Positions 1-11,785 of a stretch of 64,000 bases of DNA are shown here, piece by piece. A model generated the notes under the pieces. The model ran no database searches and was not told where the DNA came from. It saw only the letters and a program-made list of their open reading frames with translations. This DNA comes from Tubiluchus corallicola (Eukaryota; Priapulida; Priapulimorpha; Priapulimorphida; Tubiluchidae). Location: contig JAQGDQ010000146.1 of the NCBI GenBank assembly GCA_030141605.1, positions 362,433 through 426,432 of the forward strand. Reading direction: 5' to 3'. The translations under genes and the position numbers were made by a program. Positions within the stretch are counted from its first letter, which is position 1. Each line of letters begins with the position of its first letter.

Positions 1-276
1 GTCAGACACTATATAAAAATTTAAAAAACAAAAACTGTGTCACACAAACTGTGTCAAAACTGTGTTACTAAAATACCCGAACTCCAATCAATTTTGCTAA
101 TTTGAAAACCTATCAGCCGTGGTGAACAACTGCAATTTCGGAAACTTTTAATCACACTACCGCTTCCGCTTTTAAATATTTTTAACCGTCTTAGATTAAC
201 TTATTGCTATGGACTTGCATTGACTTATTTGAACAATATGACTGACTATGCGAAGTGCACAGCATGGGCATGTTAT
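1..276. other. No gene; short AAACTGTG(T) repetition near the start
   Basis: AT-rich. The only structure is three close copies of an AAACTGTGT-type word at about 33-70. Confidence 0.5.
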
Positions 277-827
277 TTAAAGGAAAACCGGATGATTGTG
301 TAAACATTAGTTCAAAATAAAGAATGCTCTAAAATATTGAAAACTGCAACAGTTTTTTTTAAATCAAAGCTTAGATCAAATAATAATGACCTCTGATACT
401 CAAATTTTGTTAAACTTTCAAAGCTACTCGCGACTCAGTGAATCTACTAAGAATGGCAACGGCGCCTTTTTGTCACATGCGCGTGGTCGACAAATAGAAG
501 GCGGTACCGTGATAACCATGATCATGAACTATAGAGAAAGTTTCTGACGTCATATGACGTAGTGCCCATTTTTGTGACATTACGCGTTTAAGCAGCAACA
601 CTTACGCAAATGTGCTTGACGCGCAAAGGAAGACGCCTGCCATTCCACAAACTGTGGTTAGTTTCTGATGTAAGTAATAGCTGCGCTCGGTTACTGTTAA
701 TTAACTTTCTAAGGTAATTATTCAAATATAAGAAACAATTGTTAACTTTTATAGGCAAGAAAATGTATACTTTGGACAGTAAATTAAAATGAGATTGAGT
801 CTAAACAATCATTCGGTTTTCTTTTAA
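277..827 (+). mobile_element. G-family TTAA MITE, copy G1
   Basis: It begins TTAA AGGAAAACCGGAT and ends GGTTTTCT TTAA. A second copy at 55785-56180 shares both ends and most of the interior. TTAA at each border fits a piggyBac- or Sola3-type target duplication. No coding capacity. It carries TGACGTCATATGACG near 547. Confidence 0.75.
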
Positions 828-1369
828 AGGAAAGGTCAACTCTTCAGGAGGTTAAGCTTATTTCAATGTTCGCAAAAATGTTAGAAGGATTTAGTAATAA
901 AACTGCGATAAGCGCCTCGTGTAATTAGTACAAATGACTTTAAAGTCGCCATCACTTCATGCTTGAGCGCTCCCATTTTCAATGCCCATTCTTCTTCCAA
1001 TGACGTCATTCGTCTTGAAGAAAAGTAGCGCACTGTCAATTTTCGTCAAAAAGTATAAAAAGATTTTACAAAAAAATGTGATGGCTGATTTTATAATATT
1101 TTTGCGTGAACATTAGGTAAGCTCCAGAAGTTTGAATTAGTTTGAGCGCTTACGAGTTTACGAAAAGTCACCAACTCTTCCAGTTACGTCATGATTTTCA
1201 AGTGAATGGCGGCAACCACCACACACGAAAATTTCTATTCAGAGGTAGTATATTTTAAATTTATGCTTTATAGGCAGTTCTTTGCAAATTTCTTTGTTAT
1301 ATTTTTTAAAGTTTAAGTGACAGCGGTAAAATAAACCCGACATACTAAGTGAGTTGTTTTTTCCTTTAA
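824..1369 (+). mobile_element. C-family TTAA MITE, full copy C1
   Basis: TTAA AGGAAAGGTC at the left and TTTTTTCCT TTAA at the right, about 546 bp. Related copies lie at 17663, 22563, 32258 and 40907. The interior holds a perfect CRE-like TGACGTCA near 1001. The left TTAA is the same four bases that end the G1 element. Confidence 0.8.
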
Positions 1370-1870
1370 TTATACAACTTTTGTTTGGTAAAAGTTTTCT
1401 AATTACAAGAATTCGAAGGTTTTTTGTGAATTGCTTGCAGGAACTCACCTTCACCCAAGCCTCGCTGATGAATCCTTCCACTTCCTTGAAATAGGAATTC
1501 TTCGTGTGCAATTAGGCTGATAATTGTGAATGTCTGGAAAGAACTTCTCCCAGTCAATTAGGGACTGCACAGCCGGGTAATTAGTTAATTATGTTCCGCG
1601 TGGGATTGACTCACACTATATCACCGTACATAGACCCGCCTTAATAGCACAGCTCGTTACTAACAAATAGTCATATAGCGTATGTATTAAATAGAGCGTT
1701 TGTGTGGAGAAATAGGGAAGGTTTGGAGGAAATTAACTTGCCGGTTCTTTAGAGAAAACACGGTTGCAAGAGGCTGACTTTTTTCTCGCGTTGAGATAAT
1801 TGGAAATAGAAGCAGAGAGGTCATAACGACCTGCTTTAACGTTATTTCAGCTATGAGAGTTAATATTCTT
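1370..1870. other. No recognisable feature
   Basis: Non-repetitive AT-rich sequence without coding signal. It precedes the 140-bp tandem repeat. Confidence 0.5.
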
Positions 1871-2336
1871 GATTAAGAGTCTTATAGTGATCGCGTGTAG
1901 CCCACTGGACTAACAATTTTGTTTGCTAACGAGATTGCTTAACATCAGTGGTGCTCGTGATTCTTGGAACGGAGGTTAGCTGATGATGAAGGGAGCAATT
2001 GATGAAGTGTCTTACAGTGATCGCGTATAGCCCATTGGTCTAACAAGTTTGTTTACTAATGAGATTACTTACACCGACGGTGCGCGTGATTCTTGGAGCG
2101 GAGTGTGGCCGATCTTGCAGGAAACAATTGATAAAAAGTTCTGATTAAGAGCCTTATACTGATTGCGCGTAGCGCACTGGTCTAACATTTTTCCCCCACT
2201 GAGATTGCTTACACCAACAGTGCTCGTGATTCTCGGAGCGGAGGGTGACCGATCTTGAAGGAAACAATTGATAGAAAGTTCTGATTAAGAGCCTTATAGT
2301 GATTGCGTGTAGCGTACTGGTCTAACAATTTTGTTT
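1871..2336 (+). repeat. ~140-bp tandem repeat, about 3.3 copies
   Basis: The phrase CTTATAGTGATCGCGTGTAG and variants recur at 1881, 2011, 2153 and 2293 (spacings 130, 142, 140). Each unit also contains GATTGCTTA..GTGCTCGTGATTCT. The last unit breaks into a CAA/CAG microsatellite. Confidence 0.85.
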
Positions 2337-2440
2337 GTTTGCACTAACAACGACAGCAGCAGCACCAACAACAACAACAACAACAACTGCGATAATAGCA
2401 GCAGCCGTAGCAACAGCAACAACAACAACAACAACATTAC
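2337..2440 (+). repeat. CAA/CAG trinucleotide microsatellite
   Basis: Imperfect CAA and CAG triplets; the polyvaline/alanine frame on the minus strand is a consequence of the repeat. Confidence 0.9.
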
Positions 2441-3192
<752 letters not shown>

Positions 3193-3432
3193 AAACTTCT
3201 AAAGGAAGCTTTTAATTTCATTAACGATATTTATAGCCTTAAACTACTTCCTCGAATGGCAAACACAGGTGTCTTTCGTGGGTTAGTTTGCTTATCATCG
3301 TCATCATCATCATCATCATCATCATTATTATTTCTTTTATTGTGTGTTTTTGAGTCAGAACACAAAATAAAGCACAAGTAAAAACACAGAGTTAGTTTAC
3401 AGAAACATAGTAAGCTTATATGCAAGAAAGGG

Positions 3433-3961
3433 TTAGTTAGAATGGGTAAATAAAATTCTTTGCCACGACTTAAAAATGTTTGATCTTAAAATTGTATCAG
3501 TATTGTACAGCAAGTTATTAATAACAGCATTCTGGCTCAAAAACAGCCTACTTCTGAGACTAAACACAGCATTCCTACATATGCAGGAAAAACTTGCAGC
3601 TAACATACGTTTGTCTTGCACTACAACGACTAGGAAGATTAAAGAGTTCTTTAATAACATTATTATAAGTAATTCGCATTGTTTCAATATTCCCTTTATC
3701 GTGATTAAATTGCAATAAAACTGTGTACTAAAATGCTACAAAATGTCTTCTCTTAACATGAACAGAACAGTTTTTGAAAATCCTAATGACACAATTAGCT
3801 CTCACACATAATAAACCACGTTGATGTTTAATATCAATATCATCTTGCAATGTGATGGTCAAGATGTGGCCCAAATGTTTCTCGTCAATAACAATCCTAA
3901 CATCAGAACCATTTAGAATCACGCTAGAGTAAAAGAGATTAAGCGCTAAGAATTCAAACAT
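3433..3961 (-). pseudogene. Decayed LINE reverse-transcriptase C-terminus
   Basis: Reading the minus strand from 3961, a frame contains LGHILTITLQDDIDIKHQ and then RANCVIRIFKNCS, the well-known post-palm 'YLGHII..DL.DD.DI' and 'ARAN.L.R.F..CS' pattern of jockey/CR1-type non-LTR retrotransposons. A second minus frame from about 3687 (FSLRSRLFLSQNAVINNLL, then WQRIL) fits the distal part of the same ORF. The two parts are in different frames with stops between, so this is a dead fragment. The AT/TCA microsatellites lie at its 3' side. Confidence 0.75.
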
Positions 3962-3965
3962 TTCG

Positions 3966-4416
3966 AAGCCATGTAAGTCTTGCTTTGCCTATACGGGGTG
4001 CTTGATGTCTATACACCTGCTCAGAGTGGATCAGCCCCCGCAAATTGTGGTACTTACCCTAATTCGTTAATGTAACCCTTTCCTCTGCAAAGTCCTTCTA
4101 AATGTACTTCAAAAGGTAGTTTTTCCAAAACAATCGATTTTCATTCGGTCTGTTTGCTGAATTGAATTCGATTCTTGCTCGCCATTGTGACTAGATTACG
4201 CTGATTGGATTCGCAGGCAGGAAGAGGGGGGCAGCTGGTTGCCTGTCTGCTTTTTAACAAGCAAATGAACGATCCTTGTGATTCATTTGAGATATAATAA
4301 ACTCATGCAAGAGTTTGAATGAGTCAGAATAAAGAAGAAATATCATGTACATTGTACAGGTATAATTCGTCAATGCAAGACGTACTTTTAAAACCTCACA
4401 CACAGTTTGGATCACT
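3966..4416. other. No recognisable feature
   Basis: Unremarkable sequence between the LINE remnant and the first A-family MITE. Confidence 0.4.
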
Positions 4417-4723
4417 AAGCCTTTTCACTGTTTCGTTGTGCGCACGCGCAGTTGCAGTAGGTCAAAGGTTAAGTGTGCCGCAGCAACTCGTCTTAACAAC
4501 AACCGTCAAGTGAAGTGTGGGTAAAGCAAAACCAGGTCCGCATCAGTTCAGTAACTTCAGTTGTTTTACGTAGACTTTACTTAAGTATGCATTAGACTGT
4601 GCATAAAGTGATTTACTAGCAGGATTTTGCTTGGGAACAAGAAAAAATGGATTAGGTAAGGTTCTAGCTAGCTGTTAAAACTGTTGCTAGGACAGTAACA
4701 TGGGCTGCGAGGCGTTGTCAAGT
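4417..4723 (+). mobile_element. A-family MITE, copy A1 (3' truncated)
   Basis: Begins AAGCCTTTTCACTGTTTCG, followed by TGCGCACGCGCA (near 4439) and AGGTCAAAGGTTA (near 4458). Homology to other copies stops at about 4723, just before the 3' DR1 block. Confidence 0.8.
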
Positions 4724-5857
4724 GCTTACTTACACGCACGTGCATTTTGTTCAGCAATGCACGTACATTGTTTAAGATACTGTAAACACTTTTTAATTAG
4801 ATATTAATTGCTAAACGACAAATTGAACAATTTTCTTTCCTTCAGGAAATGGCAACTTTACCGGAATTTTCGTTTGCTTTTAATTTCGTTCGTGTTTACG
4901 ATTCATTATCCCGAACAAAGAACGTCAAAAACCCATCTGTTAAAAAACTTGTTTCAAAGATGAAAATTGCTGACTGAAGTCAATTGTTACGTGTTGTTTG
5001 CTACAGTAAACTTTGCACTGTAAATTAATGGCAGCGAAATTTCAATGCTATAGTGTTTTCAGTATGTCGTCACTTAGACACATTTGACCGTATTTTAGTA
5101 CCTTTGTATTTACAAAACTAAAATTAATGTTTGTTTGCAAATACCGATATTTTAATTCGCACAACTTTTAGCTTAGGCAATATATTCATTTTACATTTAC
5201 ACATGTTTTTATTACGTTTTCAAAGGTATGATCAAACTGTAAAGCTTATTGCATTTTAATTTTAAATACAAAATAACAATTATATACTTCCTTTAAAACT
5301 ATATAAATTCTTCGAGTTTTGAATTTAAACAAAAATTGAAATCGAATTAATGCTTTAAAGCATGTCATGGCGCCATTTTTTATGTACTTGTTCCCCTAAC
5401 TTTAAAACCTGTCTACGCCTCTGCTTAGTACAACTCGGACGACTACGGATCCTTGTAACTTCACGTAAATAACTTTACTTACCACGAACTGTAGGAATAT
5501 CTTAATTAATTTCGTCATCCAGAATCAGCGATAACTGTTAATTTATAAGCTGGTTGCTGCTACTGGAATTCATACCATCGGATATCTGAAGACATAATGA
5601 TAATTGAATAACCAAAAATTGAAATAAAAGGTGAATTGAATTGAATTGATAACTGGCCATTAGCGTCCGAGTAACAAAAGATTTTATTATCATAACTATC
5701 TATTGGAAAATTGTTTTTGTTAACGTCTCATCATACGCATCAAATATTTCGTGAAAAGCATCATTCCCTCTGATTTATATTTCACAAAAATTCATGTTCA
5801 ATCTTCAGGTGATTTACTTTTAAACATGGAGAAAAATTGTTGTTTCTCTTTCTTAAA
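4724..5857. other. AT-rich stretch, no gene seen
   Basis: No open frame above background, no coding similarity, no clear repeat family. Confidence 0.5.
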
Positions 5858-6239
5858 TAAGCTTTTTCACGGTTCCAGCGATTGATGATGATCGTGAAAA
5901 GGTCAAAGGTTAAGCGTACCACACAACACGTTTGAGAGCACTTGACAAACGCAACGCAGCCCATGCTGTTGTAATAGTAACAGTTTTAACAGCTATCTAG
6001 AACCTTACCTAGTTCATTTTTTGTTGTTTCCAAGTAAATCCTGCTAGTAAATCACTCTACACACAGACTAATGCATATTTAAGTAAAGTCCATGTAAAAA
6101 AACTGAAGTTACTGAACTGAGCAGACGGCTTTGTTTTACGCGCATATCACGCGACGGTTGTAGTTAAGACGCGTTGTTGTGGTACACTTAACCTTTGACC
6201 TACATCAAGTGCGCGTGCGCACAACGAAACTGTGAAAAT
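5858..6239 (-). mobile_element. A-family MITE, copy A2 (inverted, near full length)
   Basis: Both ends are present: AAGCTTTTTCACGGTTCC at the left and CGAAACTGTGAAAA at the right. The DR1-like block occurs at both ends (AGGTCAAAGGTTAAG near 5900 and its complement near 6190), and a GTGCGCGTGCGCAC block lies near the right end. Confidence 0.85.
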
Positions 6240-6268
6240 TGTCTAAATTTTGTTTGCTATGTGAACAC

Positions 6269-6443
6269 GCTTGGAACAAGAAAAAATGAAATAGGTAAGA
6301 TTCTAGCTGGCTGTTAAAACTGTTACTATTACAGTAGCATGGTCTGCGAGACGTTGTCAAGTGTACGCAAATGCGTTGTCTGACACATATAACCTTTGAC
6401 CTTTTCACGATCATTATCAATCGCTGGAACTGCGAAAAGACTT
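6269..6443 (+). mobile_element. A-family MITE fragment A3 (3' half)
   Basis: Starts mid-element at CTTGGAACAAGAAAAAATGA and runs to GCTGGAACTGCGAAAAG. It is in opposite orientation to A2 only 30 bases away, so the two form a local inverted pair. Confidence 0.8.
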
Positions 6444-7315
6444 AGTGTTATAATAGACCATTTTGTTTATTTACGTAATTCCCATTCAGCAGAACATACT
6501 CACAGAATAATTTTCCCTATTTCCTTCAAGCACTTCATCAGTAATTGATTGCTTTTCATATCTGTAGAAAGATAAAAGAGGATTGAATAAAGGACGTTTG
6601 CTAGCGGCAAAGTGAGTTATTTCAAGATGTTGCACTCGCTAAGCGTGAAGGTATTGCATTTATCACGATTAGAGTTTCAACGTGGCATTTAAAACTGCTA
6701 AGTCGTATTTTAACGGTTTTAGTTTTTTTATTTCTTCTAACTGGAAAAATGTATGAATTTCTAGAGAAATATCAAAATGTATTCATTAATCACTGGCGGA
6801 CTGGGCAGGATTACCCTATAACCTAGCATAGGCTGTAGCCTAGGGCCCTGTAGTCAAGCATTGGTAACTGTTTAGTAAAATATTTAGCAAAATAAAATTA
6901 TTTGGTAAAAAATATGTTTTTTTCACTCTGATTGTTTTGAAATATGTGTTAATTTGGTTTTCAATAAATAGTGGTATTGCTTAAAGGATATTTTTATTGA
7001 CAAACAAAAGATTTAAATAATTTACAACATGTTTACTTCAAGCTATGTACTTCAAGACGAGACGCTACGATAGTATAGAGTATATAGTATATCGTCTACA
7101 ATCACGTAGGTTAGAGGCGTTTCAGTGAGTCTGTTGTTGTGTTTATGCCTACGTAGAAAGATATATAATTAGACGACAGATGAGTGAAGTAGCAATTTTT
7201 CTTCAATTGCGGCATTTGGATGACGATAAACGTGCTGTATAGAATCAAGTTTCACAGGTAGAATAGATTTGTTGAATACAATAGGACCATATTATACATG
7301 CATGTTACTGATACT
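6444..7315. other. No gene; F-family fragment at about 6797-6850
   Basis: The only repeat is GGGCAGGATTACCCTATAACCTAGCATAGGCTG-like sequence at 6803-6835, the terminal part of family F. Nothing else recognised. Confidence 0.5.
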
Positions 7316-7759
7316 CTGCCGCTGCTACTGTTACTACTGCTGCTGCTGCTACTGCTACTACTACTGCTACTGCTGCTGCTACTACTGCTGCTACTGTTGC
7401 TACTACTGCTGCTACTGTTACTGCTACTACTGCTGCTACTGTTGCTACTACTGCTGCTACTGCTACTGCTGCTTCTACTGTTGCCACTACTGCTGCTACT
7501 GCTACTACTGCTGTTACTGTTACTGCTACTACTGCCCCTACTGCTGCTGCTACTGCTACTGCTGCTGCTGCTGCTACTGCTACTACTGCTGCTACTGCTG
7601 CTGCTGCTACTACTACTACTACTGTTGCTGCAGCTGGTGCTGCTGCTGCTGCTGCTGCTACTGCTACTGCTACTGCTACTGCTACTGCTACTGCTACTGC
7701 TACTGCTACTGCTACTGCTACTGCTACTGCTACTGCTACTGCTACTGCTACTGCTACTG

Positions 7760-7832
<73 letters not shown>

Positions 7833-7840
7833 CACTACTC
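7316..7840 (+). repeat. Compound CTG/CTA trinucleotide and ACTGCT hexanucleotide array
   Basis: About 525 bases of (CTA/CTG/CTT)n, passing into a regular ACTGCT block (about 7659-7760) and then pure ACT (about 7761-7830). Long poly-Ser, poly-Leu, Tyr/Cys and Ala/Val frames on both strands come from the triplet period and should not be read as genes. Confidence 0.95.
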
Positions 7841-8276
7841 CTACTATAACGACTACTAGTATTCCTTTCATCCCGCATTTGTGTAATATATTCATTTTAA
7901 ATTTTCAGTAATTATCAAAAATTAATGTTCGTGAAGATTCACCTGCGCATTTGATTTCCTCAACATAAAAATTTACAATCACCGCGAACTTGTTTCAGTT
8001 GGCCAACAAAACGCCACGAATCTATGGTGTGTATTTAATAAATTCTTGTTTATTTCTGAATTAAAGTGAACATAAAACGCACTATCTCTTTACCTGCTAG
8101 GTGTGCTCTTGAATATATCGTGTTACGTGCCCTCATTACATAGGAGTTTTATTAGAAGCAACAACCGTTTTATGGTCTTTGTAATTTCCTCTTCGTGTTT
8201 CATAAACCATCTCTTCTGATGCAACAGCATGTCTTTTTAATTTTACATGTCCTCAAAGAATGTGTTTTAGCAACAA
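7841..8276. other. No recognisable feature
   Basis: Unique-looking AT-rich sequence. Confidence 0.4.
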
Positions 8277-9064
8277 TAAGCCTATTCGCAGTATCGTTGT
8301 GCGCACTCGCAGTTGCTGTATGTCAAAGGTTAAGTGCAACGCAGTAACGCGTCTTAACTACAGGCGTCACGAGACGTGTAATGTAAAGCAAAGCCGTCTA
8401 TTGTATCAGTTCAGTAACTTGAGTTGTTTTACGTGGACTTTATTTAATTATGCATTAGTATGTGCGTTGAGTGATTTATTAGCAGGATATTGCTTGGGAA
8501 CAAAAAAAATGACCTAGGTAAAGGTTCTTTTTCAAAATCTCATTCCATCTATTGTAGGCATTGAGGTATCGATATTTATTAGAGTATTCCACCCACTTCT
8601 ATCTGCAGTTAACAGTGTAAGTTCTTCTACTCCTAAAGACAGATTTGGTTGAAGTTGTTGAACATCTTTATTTATCTTGGGTATCCAAGTTGTTTTTGGT
8701 TTGCCAGGTGGTTTTTTTTTTGCAAGATTTTTAGGCTTCCTTTAAGGCGATTCTTACTGGTACTTCACTTGGTAATCTTAGAAGATGTCCTAGCCATCTT
8801 AATCTTCAGATCTTGACTTTTGAACTCCAAGGAATTTCTTTCGTTCTAGTGTCTAAATCTTCAGTATTGGTTATGTATGGCCATCTTATCTTTAAAACTT
8901 TCCTTAGAAGACTTAGATATTGTTCCAGCTAGCTGTTAAAACTGCTACTATTACAGTAGCATGGACTGTGAGGAGTTGTCAAGTGTACACAAATGAGTTA
9001 TCTGGTACACTTAACCTTTGACCTTTTCACGACCATCATCAATCACTGGAACTATGAAAAGGCT
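8277..9064 (+). mobile_element. A-family MITE, copy A4, split by a LINE insertion
   Basis: The left part (8277-8528) ends at AAGGTTCT and the right part resumes at 8925 with AGCTAGCTGTTAAAAC, exactly the order of the uninterrupted copies. The right end is GGAACTATGAAAAGGCTTA. The NRF1-like block is decayed here (TGCGCACTCGCA). Confidence 0.85.
8529..8920 (-). pseudogene. LINE 3'-end fragment nested in A4
   Basis: Minus-strand translation near 8810-8745 reads LRWLGHLLRLPSEVPVRIAL, then, in another frame, KPPGKPKTTWIPKINKDV. This is the familiar C-terminal 'RLRWLGHVLRMP...RGRPKTTW' end of non-LTR retrotransposon ORFs, with frameshifts and stops. GTTCT/GTTCC at the two borders may be a short target duplication. 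Confidence 0.75.
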
Positions 9065-9490
9065 TATTTATTAGACGTATATTTGTACAATCCAGCACAC
9101 AGCATCTATGGAGAAGGTCTCTAAATAATAACTTAAATCAGTTAGGTGAGGTGAAAGCGTGCGTGAGTCAGTGTCGCCTAAGGGCTTCTAACGTGGTTTC
9201 CCTTTATTCCCATCATAGCAGACGTATATATGAGCTTAATAAATGATATCCGTTTTCATCTAATTAACCGGGATATCGCCTGATTTTGTAATAATTAGTG
9301 ACGGCGCACAATTTCCCCCCTTTTATTGTTAGAGATAATAATAAATTGATTGATTTTATAGAAGACTAATGTAACTGTCTAATTATTATAAGCAGTAATA
9401 ATGGAAAATACAATTTTTTTGTTCCTGAGGTTTCTATGATTTCTAATATTTTTCTTTCCCGTTTCGTTTCTTGTTGCACTGGAACTGAAT
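9065..9490. other. No recognisable feature
   Basis: Unique-looking AT-rich sequence before the 39-bp minisatellite. Confidence 0.4.
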
Positions 9491-9915
9491 TTTTCCCGGT
9501 TTTTCTTTGTCTTTCCATTGGGAATGCATTTTTAACGGTTTTTCTTTGTCTTTCCATTGGGGATGCATTTTTACCGGTTTTTCTTTGTCTTTCCATTGGG
9601 AATGCATTTTTACCGGTTTGCTTTCTCTTTGCACTGGGAATACATTTTTACCGGTTTTTATTTGTCTTTCCATTGGGAATACATTTTTACCGGTTTTTCT
9701 TTCTCTCTGCACTGGGAATGCATTTTTACCGGTGTTTCTTTCTCTCTGCACTGGACATGCATTTTTACCGGTTTTTCTTTCTCTTTGCATTGGAATGCAT
9801 TTTTACCGGTTTTTCTTTCTCTTTGCAACTGGAATGCATTTTACCGGTTTTTCTATCTCTTTGCAATTGGATTGCATTGTTACCGGTTTTTCTTTCTCTT
9901 TGCACTGGGAATGAG
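9491..9915 (+). repeat. 39-bp minisatellite, about 11 units
   Basis: The unit contains TTTTACCGGTTTTTCTTT, then TTGCA or TTCCA, then CTGGGAATGCAT; starts at 9530 and 9569 confirm the 39-base step. Because 39 is divisible by 3, frames stay open on both strands and give 13-residue peptide repeats (FLPVFLCLSIGNA on plus; ERQRKTGKNAFPM on minus). Single-base losses around 9790-9840 shift the phase and argue against coding constraint. Confidence 0.92.
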
Positions 9916-10420
9916 AAACACTAGTCTCGACACTAATGAGAAACTGTTTTACAATTGCAAAGTCAGAGGGCAACATGTTGGTTTTATTTTATAAAAAAAT
10001 AACATCTACACCTTTCGTTTTTAGCGTCGAATACTTGCTTAGTGACAGGAATTCCCTTTTTTAAAATTAAGAAAAAAGAGCTAAAATAGCTAGTTTTACA
10101 AAGAGAAAAATGATTTATAAAGTCTAAATTACAATTAAAAACAACCATTTTGTCGTAGAGCATTAATTAACGCATGGTTATAAAACAAATGTTGACAAAT
10201 CGTTTCGAATAAGGCACACAGCTGTAAGTGAGACTGTGTAAGAGTTATCGTGTTTACCTGTGATTTAATTAAACGTGCGATTCGCTTACCTGCCGTGTAA
10301 TTTATTTATTTTCACACCATCAGCACCTATTAACGTTCGTACAAAATTAATGACAGTCTAGAGCTATTCTCTAATGAATAGTTTGCTGCAATTTCTAATA
10401 GGTAGTGTTATTGGTTAGAA
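9916..10420. other. No recognisable feature
   Basis: AT-rich sequence with no coding or repeat signal. Confidence 0.4.
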
Positions 10421-10790
10421 ATAAATGTGGTGGTGCTGGAGGTAGTATTGGTGATGTTGTTGTTGTTAATTATGTTGACGATGGTGGTGGTGATGATGAT
10501 GGTGATGACGATGATGATGATGATAACGACGATGACAAGGACGACGACGATGACGATGATAATGACGATGGCGACGATGATGGTGATGATGATGATTATG
10601 GCGGTGATGGTGATGACGATAATGGCGATAATGGTGATGATGATGATCATGACGACGATTATGTAAACGAAGATAACGACTACGACGACAACGACAATGA
10701 TGGTGACGACAACGATGCTGACGATGTTGATGATGGAGATGATGACAGCTATGATAGTGATTTATTTATTTGTTTTCATGTACTGGCTAA
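10421..10790 (+). repeat. GAT/GAC trinucleotide array
   Basis: Degenerate GAT, GAC, GGT triplets. The Asp-rich, Met-rich and Ile-rich frames reflect the triplet period only. Confidence 0.93.
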
Positions 10791-11721
10791 GATAAGCTGA
10801 CCACTTAAATAATGCAGGGATTTATTACTTCGCAATGTACATTGTGGAATTGTTAGTTAGCCCCTTAAACAATAACATTGAGTAAGAACATTGAGTAACA
10901 TTATTAACGATTGTTAAAATGATTTGTGTCAACTTTGTATTGATCAGAGTGCCAACGTTATAAATTAAGCGTGTTTTTCACAACAGCAATGCATTATGAT
11001 TATCTCTGCGTCAAGTTTTAACATTATGATGCAAAAGATTACCATACCATAAGTCATAATTGACTTGTCTGCTCTAGCTACTGTTTGTACAAATTTAGTC
11101 CGTAGTGTTACAAACAGCCCGTAGAATGTTCTCTATGAACGTAGAGTTAAATTGTATTGAAACTTACATCTTTAATATAAGAAATGTTGTTCTTTCTGTA
11201 TTAGTTTCTGGTGCTTTGTTGCAATATCATTGTGCTCTGTTTTTTGTGCGTCTGTTTTTCATTTCCTTCCAATGTGAGTAATTACTGACATGTTTTACTT
11301 TGTTCGTGGTGAATTCTTTCTTCAATATTCCTTGTCTTTCAAAGTGCTTTTTTCAAACTGTCCTTTTTCTTCGTCTTTATTTTTTCTTTTCTTATCATTT
11401 TTTCTTCATCTTTATGGCATTATTGCTTTAATTTTTTCCTGGCCATAACTCATCTAGAGCAATCTCAAACATGTGGATAGAAAAAAATGTACTGCCAGTC
11501 TCAGGTATCTGGCAAAAGACTTCTACAGGCAATACTAAGCGTCTTAACAAAGAAATACGTAGACAGTCTCAATCAGCTTGTCAGAGGACATATATTAATC
11601 TTGCCTGTATGTTGGACCTGTGCGCTTACAACATTTCTAAGCGTACATCGTTTTCCTTGGTTGTTCATTTCGCTCTACCTATCTTCTGATTCACCTACTC
11701 TAGAGGCGTTTTTCTACTTAA
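10791..11721. other. No gene seen
   Basis: AT-rich. The frames at 11471-12101 are not recognisable proteins and run into a tRNA-like SINE segment. Confidence 0.45.
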
Positions 11722-11785
11722 CATCCCCGGGAGTTGAACCAGCAACCTCCCGGGTGGGAAGCGAGTACGTTACCATTGAGCTTCT
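11722..11785 (-). mobile_element. tRNA-derived SINE head (tRNA-Gly-like)
   Basis: The minus strand reads AGCTCAATGGTAACG (A-box-like), then CGCTTCCCACCCGGGAGG and CTGGTTCAACTCC (B-box-like), in tRNA order and spacing. The flanking phrase CTCTAGAGGCGTTTTTCTAC recurs at about 11890-11915, so part of the element is duplicated. Confidence 0.55.

Noticed and set aside
7252-7895. Long poly-Ser, poly-Leu, Tyr/Cys and Val/Ala frames on both strands
   Set aside because: All arise from a CTG/CTA trinucleotide and ACTGCT array; every frame is open because the repeat has a period of three and no stop.
9366-9994. Frames of 76-162 codons with 13-residue repeats
   Set aside because: They follow the 39-bp minisatellite, are open in several frames at once, and suffer frame slips; no evidence of coding.
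10405-10800. Asp-rich 131-codon frame
   Set aside because: Product of a GAT/GAC microsatellite.
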